In this document: positions 1 to 6,811 of the stretch, one piece after another
Position numbering within the stretch: position 1 is the first letter of the stretch
Layout: each line of letters begins with the position of its first letter
From: Clostridiaceae bacterium
GTDB taxonomy: Bacteria > Bacillota > Clostridia > Saccharofermentanales > DTU023
Reading direction: 5' to 3'
NCBI GenBank assembly: GCA_012798865.1
Contig: JAAZMK010000084.1
Coordinates: forward strand, 1 to 9,491
Length of the DNA: 9,491 nucleotides
Translations under genes and position numbers: made by a program
Notes under the pieces: model-generated
The model's input: the letters and a program-made list of their open reading frames with translations, nothing else
Told to the model about the DNA's origin: nothing
The model's database searches: none

Positions 1-2038
1 CAATGCCGCGCTTCTCATACTGAGATGTACCCATCGGGAATGTGCCGTCCGCATAATCGGTAAACGTCGATACGGGAAGCGAATCGCCTTCTTGACGATT
101 CATAACATCGGCGATATTCAAAACGAACTCCGGCGCTTCGCGGAACTTGACGGGATCATCTTCCGCATCGCGCCAATCAGCGGGTACATCAACCTTCTGT
201 ACTTCAGCGATACCGGCATCGACGGCGCGGTAGTTCATGCTGACGATATCATCGCCTTTATCGCCGTAAGAGCGGACGATCGCCGCCTTCATATGTTTGA
301 CCGCCTCATCCACGGGAATAACTTCGGTAATCTTGAAGAATGCCGCCTGGCAAATGGTGTTAATGCGGTTTCTAAGCCCGATCTCTTGCGCGAGACGTAC
401 GGCATCGATGATATAAAAATCAATGTCGTTCTCCGCGATGTAGCGTTTGACCTGCCCCGGCAAAAACTCGCCGAGCTCTTTAGCGCTTCTGGTCGTGTTG
501 AGCAGGAACGATCCGCCTTTTTTTAACGCCTTAAGCATGTCGTACAGGTGTACGTACGCTTGGTTGTGACATGCGACAAAGTCGGCGCTGCCGACGAGAT
601 AGGGCGCGCGAATCGGCGAGTGCCCGAAGCGCAGATCCGAGATCGTCACGCCGCCCGACTTCTTCGAGTCATAGGAAAAATATGCTTGGGCGTACATCGG
701 CGTATGGTCGCCGATAATTTTGATCGAGTTTTTATTTGCGCCGACCGTGCCGTCGGAACCGAGACCCCAAAAACGCGCGGCGACAGTTCCGGGTGGCGAC
801 ACTTGAATATCATCGCCAATAGAAAGCGAGAGATTCGTTACGTCGTCATGGATGCCGATCGTAAAGCGCGGCTGTGGATTATCCTCAGCGAGCAAATCGT
901 AAACGGCGGCGATGTGAGCCGGTTTCGTATCTTTTGAACCGAGACCGTAACGACCGCCTACGACCGTGATGTCGCGCCCCGCTTCAGCAATGGCTGCGGC
1001 GACATCGAGAAAGAGCGGCTCACCGTAGGCGCCAGGCTCCTTCGTGCGATCGAGAACGGCAATCTTCTCAACTGTGTCGGGAATGGCAGCGAGAAGTCTT
1101 TTGACAGAGAACGGTCTGTATAGATGTACATGAATGGCTCCCGTCTTTCTTCCGTTCGCATTCAGGTAGTCGGAAGTCTCGCAGACGGTGTCAAAAACAG
1201 ATCCCATACAAATGATAAGTTCCTTTGCGCCCGGATCACCGTGGTACACGAACGGTTTATAGGGACGACCCGTCAGATTTGAAATTTCATCCATATAATA
1301 TTCGACTATATCCGGCAAAGCGTTGTAATAGGGATTGGCAGCCTCTTTCTCCTGGAAGAAAATATCGGGATTCTGAGCCGTCCCGCGCAATGTGGGTTTG
1401 TTGGGCGTCAGACCGCGCTCGCGGAAGGCTTGAACGGCTTCCATATCGACAAGATCCTTCAAGTCGTCATAATCGAGCACTTCAATCTTCTGAATCTCGT
1501 GCGACGTTCTGAATCCATCAAAGAAATGCAGAAACGGAACGCGCCCCTTAATTGCGGACAAATGTGCAACGGTTCCGAGATCCATAGCGGACTGCACGCT
1601 GTTTGATGCGAGAATGGCAAATCCCGTTTGGCGCGTTGCCATCACGTCACTGTGGTCACCAAAAATGGAAAGCGCGTGACCCGCAACGGCACGTGCCGTT
1701 ACATGGAATACCGCCGGCAAGAGTTCGCCAGCCATTTTGTACATATTGGGAATCATCAGGAGCAAACCCTGTGATGCCGTATACGTCGTTGTCAGAGCGC
1801 CCGTCGCGAGAGAGCCGTGTACGACGCCCGCCGCGCCGCCCTCCGACTGCATCTCCACCACATGAACAGGCTGACCGAATATATTCTTCCTGCCTTGCTG
1901 CGCCCATTGGTCGACGCTATCCGCCATTCCTGAAGACGGTGTGATCGGGTAGATCCCCGCCACCTCGGTAAAAGCGTAAGACGCGTGGGCAGCAGCCGTA
2001 TTTCCATCCATCGTTACAAAGTTCTTTTTCTTTGCCAT
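1..2038 (-). CDS. nifJ: Pyruvate:ferredoxin (flavodoxin) oxidoreductase, N-terminal 679 residues; C-terminus lies beyond the window
   Basis: Known role: oxidises pyruvate with CoA to acetyl-CoA and CO2 in the cytoplasm, using TPP and FeS clusters, and passes electrons to ferredoxin or flavodoxin. I translated the frame from ATG at 2036-2038 to the edge and found no stop. Visible are the pyrimidine-binding domain I (YPITPSS at residues 30-36, EMQSEGGAAG at 62-71 with the presumed TPP-activating Glu, TARAVAGHALSIFGDHSD from 114), a transketolase-C-like domain II (about 260-410), the gamma-type domain III (GLGSDGTVGANKNS), and the start of the EKR domain (GTSQYEKRG) at the very edge. The [4Fe-4S] ferredoxin domain and the TPP pyrophosphate-binding domain (roughly 490 more residues in the family) are outside. 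The start is fixed by a strong RBS just upstream. It lies 90 bases behind gpmI and may have its own promoter. The family is certain; whether the full gene is intact cannot be seen. Confidence 0.96.
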   Translation of the reverse strand, partial: MAKKKNFVTMDGNTAAAHASYAFTEVAGIYPITPSSGMADSVDQWAQQGRKNIFGQPVHVVEMQSEGGAAGVVHGSLATGALTTTYTASQGLLLMIPNMYKMAGELLPAVFHVTARAVAGHALSIFGDHSDVMATRQTGFAILASNSVQSAMDLGTVAHLSAIKGRVPFLHFFDGFRTSHEIQKIEVLDYDDLKDLVDMEAVQAFRERGLTPNKPTLRGTAQNPDIFFQEKEAANPYYNALPDIVEYYMDEISNLTGRPYKPFVYHGDPGAKELIICMGSVFDTVCETSDYLNANGRKTGAIHVHLYRPFSVKRLLAAIPDTVEKIAVLDRTKEPGAYGEPLFLDVAAAIAEAGRDITVVGGRYGLGSKDTKPAHIAAVYDLLAEDNPQPRFTIGIHDDVTNLSLSIGDDIQVSPPGTVAARFWGLGSDGTVGANKNSIKIIGDHTPMYAQAYFSYDSKKSGGVTISDLRFGHSPIRAPYLVGSADFVACHNQAYVHLYDMLKALKKGGSFLLNTTRSAKELGEFLPGQVKRYIAENDIDFYIIDAVRLAQEIGLRNRINTICQAAFFKITEVIPVDEAVKHMKAAIVRSYGDKGDDIVSMNYRAVDAGIAEVQKVDVPADWRDAEDDPVKFREAPEFVLNIADVMNRQEGDSLPVSTFTDYADGTFPMGTSQYEKRGI

Positions 2039-2042
2039 TGTT

Positions 2043-2049
2043 CTCCCCC
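2043..2049 (-). promoter_or_regulatory. Ribosome binding site of nifJ
   Basis: The minus strand reads GGGGGAG followed four bases later by the ATG at 2038. It is a near-consensus Shine-Dalgarno sequence, purine-rich and the strongest in the window. It fixes the nifJ start and suggests efficient translation. Confidence 0.8.
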
Positions 2050-2064
2050 ATTAATCAAGTCGAG

Positions 2065-2084
2065 CTGTTTTTTCGCTCAAACAG
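2065..2084 (-). promoter_or_regulatory. Inverted repeat at the nifJ promoter/start site (possible operator or leader hairpin)
   Basis: A perfect 6-bp inverted repeat, CTGTTT, 8-base spacer, AAACAG. One arm overlaps the last two bases of the candidate -10 box and the rest spans the predicted transcription start. That position would suit a repressor operator, or a weak hairpin at the 5' end of the mRNA. It does not match any operator I recognise (not a Rex-type TTGTTAA...TTAACAA site). The symmetry is seen; the function is a guess. Confidence 0.3.
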
Positions 2085-2091
2085 TATAACA
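2083..2091 (-). promoter_or_regulatory. Candidate extended -10 promoter for nifJ
   Basis: The minus strand reads TG-T-TATACT (TATACT is five of six to TATAAT, with the TG extension one base upstream). No convincing -35 box is found at 16-18 bases upstream, as can be the case for extended -10 promoters. Transcription would begin near 2076, giving a leader of about 38 nt. It sits in the only sizeable gap between gpmI and nifJ, so nifJ could be transcribed independently as well as by read-through. Confidence 0.45.
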
Positions 2092-2128
2092 CGCCGCTTT
2101 TGTCATAACCTTGAACACATCGCGACGT

Positions 2129-3697
2129 TCATTCCTCACATGTAAGAAGTGAGCGTCCGGTCATTCCGGGCGATCGCTCTAATTCTAAAAGCTCGAGCAT
2201 CGTCGGCGCAAGATCCGCCAATCTTCCATCGGAAAGATCGCATTGATCCAACCCCGCGCCGATGAGCCGCACATCGTTTGTCGTATGAGCCGTGAATGGT
2301 CCACCGTTGACAAGATCGATCATCTCCTCAAGGTTGCCGTGATCGGCCGTAATGAGTGCGACGCCACCTTGCTCGAGTATCGCGGGAACAACTCTCGCAA
2401 GGCACTTATCGACTGTCTCCATAGCGCGGCAGGCTGCGTCGAACACACCGGTATGACCGACCATGTCGCCGTTCGCGTAGTTCAAGATGATGACATCCGG
2501 CGGATCTCTATCGAGCGTCTCCAACAACTTATCCGTCACTTCGAGCGCACTCATCTCAGGCTGAAGATCGTATGTTTCTACTTTTGGAGACGGAACAAGG
2601 ATACGCTCTTCCCCGTGATAAGGTTCCTCTCTGCCGCCGTTGAAGAAGAAAGTGACATGAGCGTATTTCTCCGTTTCCGCGATACGAAGTTGGCGCAACC
2701 CGGCATTGGATACAACCTCACCGAACGTGCCTGTCAATTCCTCCGGCGGATACGCTGTTTCATAGTCGGGAAACGTACTGAAATCGGCGCTGTACTCCGC
2801 CATGCCCACGTAGTGAAGCCCTAGAGGAGATTTGATAACGGGAAATTTGTCGAACCCAGGTTGACAAAACGCCCTCGTCAGTTCGCGTGCACGATCGGGT
2901 CTGAAGTTGAAAAAGATGAAACTGTCACCTTCTTGTATGGGAGCGATGGGTTCGTCGTCCTCGTCGACCATCAGCACGGGCACGATAAACTCATCTGTAA
3001 CTCCCTGCTCGTACGATGCGCGAATCGCTTCGATAGGGTCGCGTGCACGCACACCGTCGAAATCGACAGCCGTGAGACACCGGTATGCCTTCTCCACACG
3101 ATCCCATCGATTGTCACGATCCATGGCGTAGTAGCGACCGGAGAGAGTCGCGACGCGACCGAGTCCTACTTTATCAAGCCGATTAAGCAGAGCCGTCATA
3201 TAATGAATTCCCGATTCGGGCGGTGTGTCACGCCCGTCGAAGAATGCGTGGATCGCGACATCTTCCACGCCTTCTTGCTTCGCCATGTCGACTAGCGCAA
3301 AAAGGTGCTCCAGGTGGCTGTGGACACCGCCGTCCGACAACAAACCGGCAAGATGGAGCGTCTTATTATTAGACGACGCGCGAGCCATCACGGAACGCAA
3401 TGCTTCGTTTTCGAAGAACGTCCCATCTTCTATGGCATTGCTGATTCTCAAAAGATCCTGATAGACAATACGACCGGCTCCGATGTTCATATGTCCGACT
3501 TCGGAGTTGCCCATCTGACCGTCAGGCAAACCGACGTCGCTGCCGCTCGTCTTGATCCTGGCGGCTGGCCACTCCTTCAACAAGCGATCCAAGAACGGTG
3601 TATCGGCAGCCAAAACAGCATTCCCGAAGGGGTCATCCGAAATACCCCATCCGTCGAGGATAATCAGTGCTACGGGGCGGTGATTTTTTCTTAGCAT
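2129..3697 (-). CDS. gpmI: 2,3-bisphosphoglycerate-independent phosphoglycerate mutase (iPGM)
   Basis: Interconverts 3-phosphoglycerate and 2-phosphoglycerate in glycolysis/gluconeogenesis; a cytoplasmic, metal-dependent enzyme of the alkaline phosphatase superfamily. The 522 residues fit the family length of about 510. Visible metal and phosphoserine motifs are DGWG (Asp15), GNSEVGHMNIGAGR (nucleophile Ser65), GLLSDGGVHSH (118-128), FDGRDTPP (153-160), FNFRPDRARE (263-272), NYANGDMVGHTG (Asp411, His415), ADHGN (Asp452, His453) and TAHTTN (His471). All expected catalytic positions are present. I chose ATG at 3697: it starts seven residues before the conserved VALIILDGWG strand and 19 bases after the tpi stop. 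A TTG at 3748 is in frame, but would add 17 unconserved residues and overlap the upstream gene. The RBS before 3697 is weak (AGAAC-like), so translation may depend on coupling to pgk-tpi. No terminator is seen after it. Confidence 0.96.
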   Translation of the reverse strand: MLRKNHRPVALIILDGWGISDDPFGNAVLAADTPFLDRLLKEWPAARIKTSGSDVGLPDGQMGNSEVGHMNIGAGRIVYQDLLRISNAIEDGTFFENEALRSVMARASSNNKTLHLAGLLSDGGVHSHLEHLFALVDMAKQEGVEDVAIHAFFDGRDTPPESGIHYMTALLNRLDKVGLGRVATLSGRYYAMDRDNRWDRVEKAYRCLTAVDFDGVRARDPIEAIRASYEQGVTDEFIVPVLMVDEDDEPIAPIQEGDSFIFFNFRPDRARELTRAFCQPGFDKFPVIKSPLGLHYVGMAEYSADFSTFPDYETAYPPEELTGTFGEVVSNAGLRQLRIAETEKYAHVTFFFNGGREEPYHGEERILVPSPKVETYDLQPEMSALEVTDKLLETLDRDPPDVIILNYANGDMVGHTGVFDAACRAMETVDKCLARVVPAILEQGGVALITADHGNLEEMIDLVNGGPFTAHTTNDVRLIGAGLDQCDLSDGRLADLAPTMLELLELERSPGMTGRSLLTCEE

Positions 3698-3716
3698 TCG
3701 TTCTATTACACTTTCG

Positions 3717-5660
3717 TTAAACGTTCGCAATAACCGCAAATTCGTCAAGTTTCAAGGAAGCTCCTCCGACGAGCCCGCCGTCAACGGCTGATTGCGCAAA
3801 CAACCCGGCGGCATTCTCGCTGTTAATCGACCCGCCGTAGAGGATCTTCACGAGCGAAGCCGCCTCGGGAGAATATAGTCTCCCGAGAACCTCTCGGATC
3901 AGAAGACACGCTTCTTGCGCCTGCTCTTCCGTCGCGACATCGCCGGTGCCGATCGCCCAGATCGGCTCATACGCCACCATCACTTGGCAAAGCGAGTTCT
4001 CCGGTACGCCCTCAAAGGCTCGCTCAATTTGCGAGACGAGGTGTTCCGCAGTCTCACCGGCACGACGCTGTTCCTTGGATTCTCCACAGCAGACGATCGG
4101 GCGTACGCCCCATTTAAGTGCCGACAGCAACTTTTTGTTGACGAGTTCGTCCGTCTCACCCGCGTAAGCGCGACGCTCGGAATGACCGATGATCACATAT
4201 GGAACGTGCATGCGTGCAAGCGCATACATCGACACTTCACCCGTATAGGCGCCGGAGTCATGGTGACATCCGTTTTGAGCGGCGATACGGATCGGAGTAC
4301 CGCTGCAGAATGACACGGCGGCATCAAGCGCCGTATACGGAACGCCGACGATCACTTTCGCCTTCGAGTCGGTGACGAGAGGCAACAATTTTTCGAGAAA
4401 TCCTGTCGCTTCGGACGGCACTTCGCGATTCATTTTCCAATTCCCCGCCGCGACGAGTGATCGGGGGTCGCGGTCAAGCAAACAATCGATACCGGGCAGG
4501 ACTTTGCCTTCCAAAAATTCAAGAGAGGCGCCACCGCCCGTAGATACGTGCGTCATCTTCGCAGACAGCCCATATTTTTCCACTGCTGCCGCCGAATCGC
4601 CGCCACCAATGATGGACACGGCATTCGAGTCCGCTATAGCTTGTGCGATCGCACGTGTACCGTTACTGAACGCTTCAAATTCAAAGACGCCGAGAGGACC
4701 GTTCCACACGATCGTTCCCGATTGGCGAATGGTCTCGGCAAAAAGCTGAATCGTATCCGGACCGATGTCGAGCCCCATTGCATCATCAGGAATCTCACTG
4801 GAAAGAACAATAGTCGCTGTCGCATCCTCACCATAATGATCAGCGACGACCGTATCGATTGGAAGAAGTAGTTGAACGCCTTTCTTATCAGCAAGTTCCA
4901 AGAGTTCTTTAGCAAGGTCGATTTTGTCCACTTCGCAAAGCGAGGTTCCGACCGAATAACCCTGTGCGGCAAGGAATGTGTAAGCCATTCCGCCGCCGAT
5001 CAAGAGATTGTCGACATTGTTCATCAGGTGACGAATAACGCCGATTTTGTCGGAAACTTTCGATCCCCCGAGAATCGCCGTTAGCGGACGAACGGGATCG
5101 GCGACAGCCTTACCGAGCATTTCAAGCTCGCGGTTGATCGTATAACCTGCGACAGCAGGGAGAAATGAGGCGACTCCCGCAGTCGATGCGTGAGAGCGGT
5201 GGACGGCGCCAAAAGCGTCACTCGCGTAAACCTCCGCCATCGAGGCAAGTTTCTTCGCAAAATCCGGGTTGTTTTTCGTCTCCTCCTTGTGGAAACGCAC
5301 GTTCTCGAGAAGCAGAATCTCTCCATCTTTAAGCTCCGCCGCTTTGGCAATCGCATCGTCTCCAATGACATCTTCCGCCATCATGACCTCACGGTTCAAA
5401 AGCTCCGACAGCCGAACCGCGACGGGTTCAAGTGACAGTGCTTTGTCAAACCCTTTTGGACGACCGAGATGTGACACGATGATCAGACGCGCACCGCGTT
5501 CAACGAGAGCGCGGACTGTCGGAAGAGCGGCGCGAATGCGCCTATCGTCCGTAATTTCGTTTGTCTTTTTATCGAGTGGAACGTTAAATTCCGCACGCAA
5601 CAATACGCGTTTCCCCTTGACTTCCACATCGTCAATTGTTTTCTTGTCGTAAATGATCAT
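3717..5660 (-). CDS. pgk/tpi: Bifunctional phosphoglycerate kinase / triosephosphate isomerase fusion
   Basis: One 647-residue frame carries two complete glycolytic enzymes. Residues 1 to about 396 are PGK (1,3-bisphosphoglycerate + ADP to 3PG + ATP): RAEFNVPL (22-29), SHLGRPKG (63-70), ENVRF (Arg122), HRSHAST (Arg155), GGSKVSDKIGV (Lys201, Lys205), WNGPLGVFE (319-327), IGGGDSAAAV (351-360) and TGGGASLEFLEGK. About 402-647 is TIM (DHAP to G3P): AAGNWKMN (Asn407, Lys409), GHSERR (base-pairing His493), VAYEPIWAIGTG (catalytic Glu565 and loop 6), GGSIN, GGLVGGASL. The junction has almost no linker, and TIM keeps no start codon of its own before its first strand. Start: ATG with a GTGAGG RBS eight bases upstream. 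Odd: PGK has Glu24 where Asp normally contacts 3PG, and Ser147 where NDAFG is usual. PGK-TIM fusion is known from Thermotoga maritima. It is first in a likely operon with gpmI. Confidence 0.97.
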   Translation of the reverse strand: MIIYDKKTIDDVEVKGKRVLLRAEFNVPLDKKTNEITDDRRIRAALPTVRALVERGARLIIVSHLGRPKGFDKALSLEPVAVRLSELLNREVMMAEDVIGDDAIAKAAELKDGEILLLENVRFHKEETKNNPDFAKKLASMAEVYASDAFGAVHRSHASTAGVASFLPAVAGYTINRELEMLGKAVADPVRPLTAILGGSKVSDKIGVIRHLMNNVDNLLIGGGMAYTFLAAQGYSVGTSLCEVDKIDLAKELLELADKKGVQLLLPIDTVVADHYGEDATATIVLSSEIPDDAMGLDIGPDTIQLFAETIRQSGTIVWNGPLGVFEFEAFSNGTRAIAQAIADSNAVSIIGGGDSAAAVEKYGLSAKMTHVSTGGGASLEFLEGKVLPGIDCLLDRDPRSLVAAGNWKMNREVPSEATGFLEKLLPLVTDSKAKVIVGVPYTALDAAVSFCSGTPIRIAAQNGCHHDSGAYTGEVSMYALARMHVPYVIIGHSERRAYAGETDELVNKKLLSALKWGVRPIVCCGESKEQRRAGETAEHLVSQIERAFEGVPENSLCQVMVAYEPIWAIGTGDVATEEQAQEACLLIREVLGRLYSPEAASLVKILYGGSINSENAAGLFAQSAVDGGLVGGASLKLDEFAVIANV

Positions 5661-5668
5661 TCTACTAT

Positions 5669-5674
5669 CCTCAC
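5669..5674 (-). promoter_or_regulatory. Ribosome binding site of the pgk-tpi fusion
   Basis: The minus strand reads GTGAGG with eight bases to the ATG at 5660. It is a good Shine-Dalgarno sequence at standard spacing and supports that start. Confidence 0.75.
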
Positions 5675-5686
5675 TTTAAGGTTTCA

Positions 5687-5699
5687 CCGGCATCGCCGG
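5687..5699 (-). other. GC hairpin in the pgk-tpi leader
   Basis: A perfect 5-bp stem, CCGGC/GCCGG, with a 3-base loop stands in an otherwise AT-rich leader. It ends 12 bases upstream of the GTGAGG ribosome binding site. No U-tract follows, so it is not an intrinsic terminator. It could stabilise the 5' end of the mRNA or affect ribosome access. The structure is predicted from the sequence only. Confidence 0.4.
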
Positions 5700-5793
5700 C
5701 AGATTATCAAATTATCGGCATATCAATTATTAAACCAACGCATTCAGTTTACCCTTATTGCGTACGGCTTGCAGTTATGTATTTGTACATTAT

Positions 5794-5822
5794 TTTTTAT
5801 TTGAATCGGCTTGTTTTGTCAA
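5794..5822 (-). promoter_or_regulatory. Candidate sigma-70-type promoter for the pgk-tpi/gpmI operon
   Basis: The minus strand has a perfect TTGACA -35 box (5817-5822), a 17-base spacer and TAAAAA (5794-5799, four of six to TATAAT) in an AT-rich stretch just behind the PHP gene. The predicted start near 5787 would give a leader of about 127 nt. The -35 box and spacing are strong; the -10 box is only moderate, and the exact hexamer may differ because the stretch is A-rich. Confidence 0.55.
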
Positions 5823-5854
5823 AATGACGGGAACAAAAGCTTTAAGCCCCGCTT

Positions 5855-6811
5855 TCAAATTAAATGCGTGAAAGACGTGTAACGATCGTACATCGGTGCG
5901 TGATGATCAGTTCGTCCGTGACAATCCGATCCTGCCGTGCGAATCATCCCAAACTCTGAAGCGATATCAGCAAGAAGGCGTTGCTCTTCCGGTGTCGCCT
6001 TGCCATGAAAACACTCAATTCCGGTCAAGCCTTCTTCCGCCAATTGAACGATCCGCTCGCGCAGTTTCTCGCGCGTTGAGGACAACTCCGGGTTATCAGT
6101 CCAACCGTATAGGTGCGGATGAGCGATCACGCTCAAGCCGCCGGCGCGCGCGATTTCACGACATGTCTCGCCGACTGAGCGTCGCGTTCTGGGAATGAAT
6201 GCCGGTTTACCTACGCCAAGCAATTCTTGAAAAGCATGGTTGACAGAGCGGAAAAATCCGTGTTCAACGAGCCATAGCGCCATGTGGACGCGTCCGGGAA
6301 GCGTGTGCTCCTCGCCATAATGCATAAGATCATCGAGTCGGATGTCATAACCGAGTGATCTCAATTTCTCAAGCATCGCATGATTACGCCGCTCACGGCT
6401 CTTTGCCTGCTCTTCAATATATATGGAAAGTCCGGGCGGGTCGTATTCCGTGAAATAACCTAAAATATGAATTTCACAATCGCCCTGCATCACGCTGAAC
6501 TCAATACCGGGAACGAATAAGGGCAGATTATCTGTGGAATTTCCATGCTCTTCGCGCTGCGACGACTGTCCGAGTTGTGTCAGCGCTTCAACAATCTCTC
6601 CCGTCCCTGCCATCGTATCGTGATCTGTCAGTGCAAACGCTTTCAGACCATTCTCCATAACGGTCGCCACGACTTCAAATGGCGTCTTCGCTCCATCAGA
6701 ATAAGTTGAGTGCAAGTGGAAATCAACGCCTCCCCTGATAGAGGATGTATCGAGAAAATCCGCGAGAAGATCACGATTTCGATGACATATCACCTTCAGG
6801 ACGCCCTTCAC
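5855..6811 (-). CDS. PHP-domain metal-dependent phosphoesterase (TrpH/YciV, RNase AM-like)
   Basis: A 318-residue cytoplasmic protein of the PHP family, whose members use a cluster of two or three metals to hydrolyse phosphoesters. Relatives include 3',5'-nucleoside bisphosphate phosphatases and the 5'-3' RNA exonuclease RNase AM. Metal-ligand motifs are DFHLHSTYSDG (His32, His34, Asp39), LTDHDT (61-66), PGIEFSV (Glu104), HILGYF (His115), IAHPHLYGW (His231, His233), GIECFHG (264-270) and GSDCHG (Asp296, His298). All expected ligands are present, so it is probably active. There is an extension of about 28 residues before the first motif and a hydrophilic insertion of roughly ten residues (about 80-97) between LTDHDT and PGIEF. 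The start is GTG overlapping the upstream stop as GTGA; a second GTG at 6793, preceded by AAGGG, is an alternative. The substrate cannot be told from sequence. The coupling suggests co-expression with the glycosyltransferase, not necessarily a shared pathway. Confidence 0.88.
   Translation of the reverse strand: MKGVLKVICHRNRDLLADFLDTSSIRGGVDFHLHSTYSDGAKTPFEVVATVMENGLKAFALTDHDTMAGTGEIVEALTQLGQSSQREEHGNSTDNLPLFVPGIEFSVMQGDCEIHILGYFTEYDPPGLSIYIEEQAKSRERRNHAMLEKLRSLGYDIRLDDLMHYGEEHTLPGRVHMALWLVEHGFFRSVNHAFQELLGVGKPAFIPRTRRSVGETCREIARAGGLSVIAHPHLYGWTDNPELSSTREKLRERIVQLAEEGLTGIECFHGKATPEEQRLLADIASEFGMIRTAGSDCHGRTDHHAPMYDRYTSFTHLI

Noticed and set aside
92..1944. Plus-strand frames (up to 144 codons) and short minus-strand frames opposite or within nifJ
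   Set aside because: The minus frame from 2038 to the edge is continuously open and matches PFOR throughout. The others are shadows.
2243..3694. Long open frames on the plus strand opposite gpmI (193, 144 and 129 codons)
   Set aside because: They lie entirely antisense to a well-conserved enzyme, show no recognisable domains, and are explained by the codon bias of the minus-strand gene.
3698..3748. TTG start at 3748 for gpmI
   Set aside because: It adds 17 residues unlike the family and overlaps the TIM C-terminus by 32 bases. The ATG at 3697 fits the family start.
4643..4654. 12-base palindrome GTGCGATCGCAC, with a second GCGATCGC near 2170, resembling the cyanobacterial HIP1 repeat
   Set aside because: Only two copies of the core in about 9.5 kb, and both are in coding sequence, so they do not form an iterated family here.
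5711..5738. Second promoter (TTGGTT, 16 bases, GATAAT) close to pgk-tpi
   Set aside because: The -35 matches only three of six, and AT-rich DNA gives such matches by chance. It is kept only as an alternative in the leader finding.
5836..5855. AAAGC...GCTTT inverted repeat as an intrinsic terminator for the PHP gene
   Set aside because: Only a 5-bp AT-rich stem with a 10-base loop, and the following bases (TGTTCCCG) are not a T-tract. Part of it lies in the stop codon.
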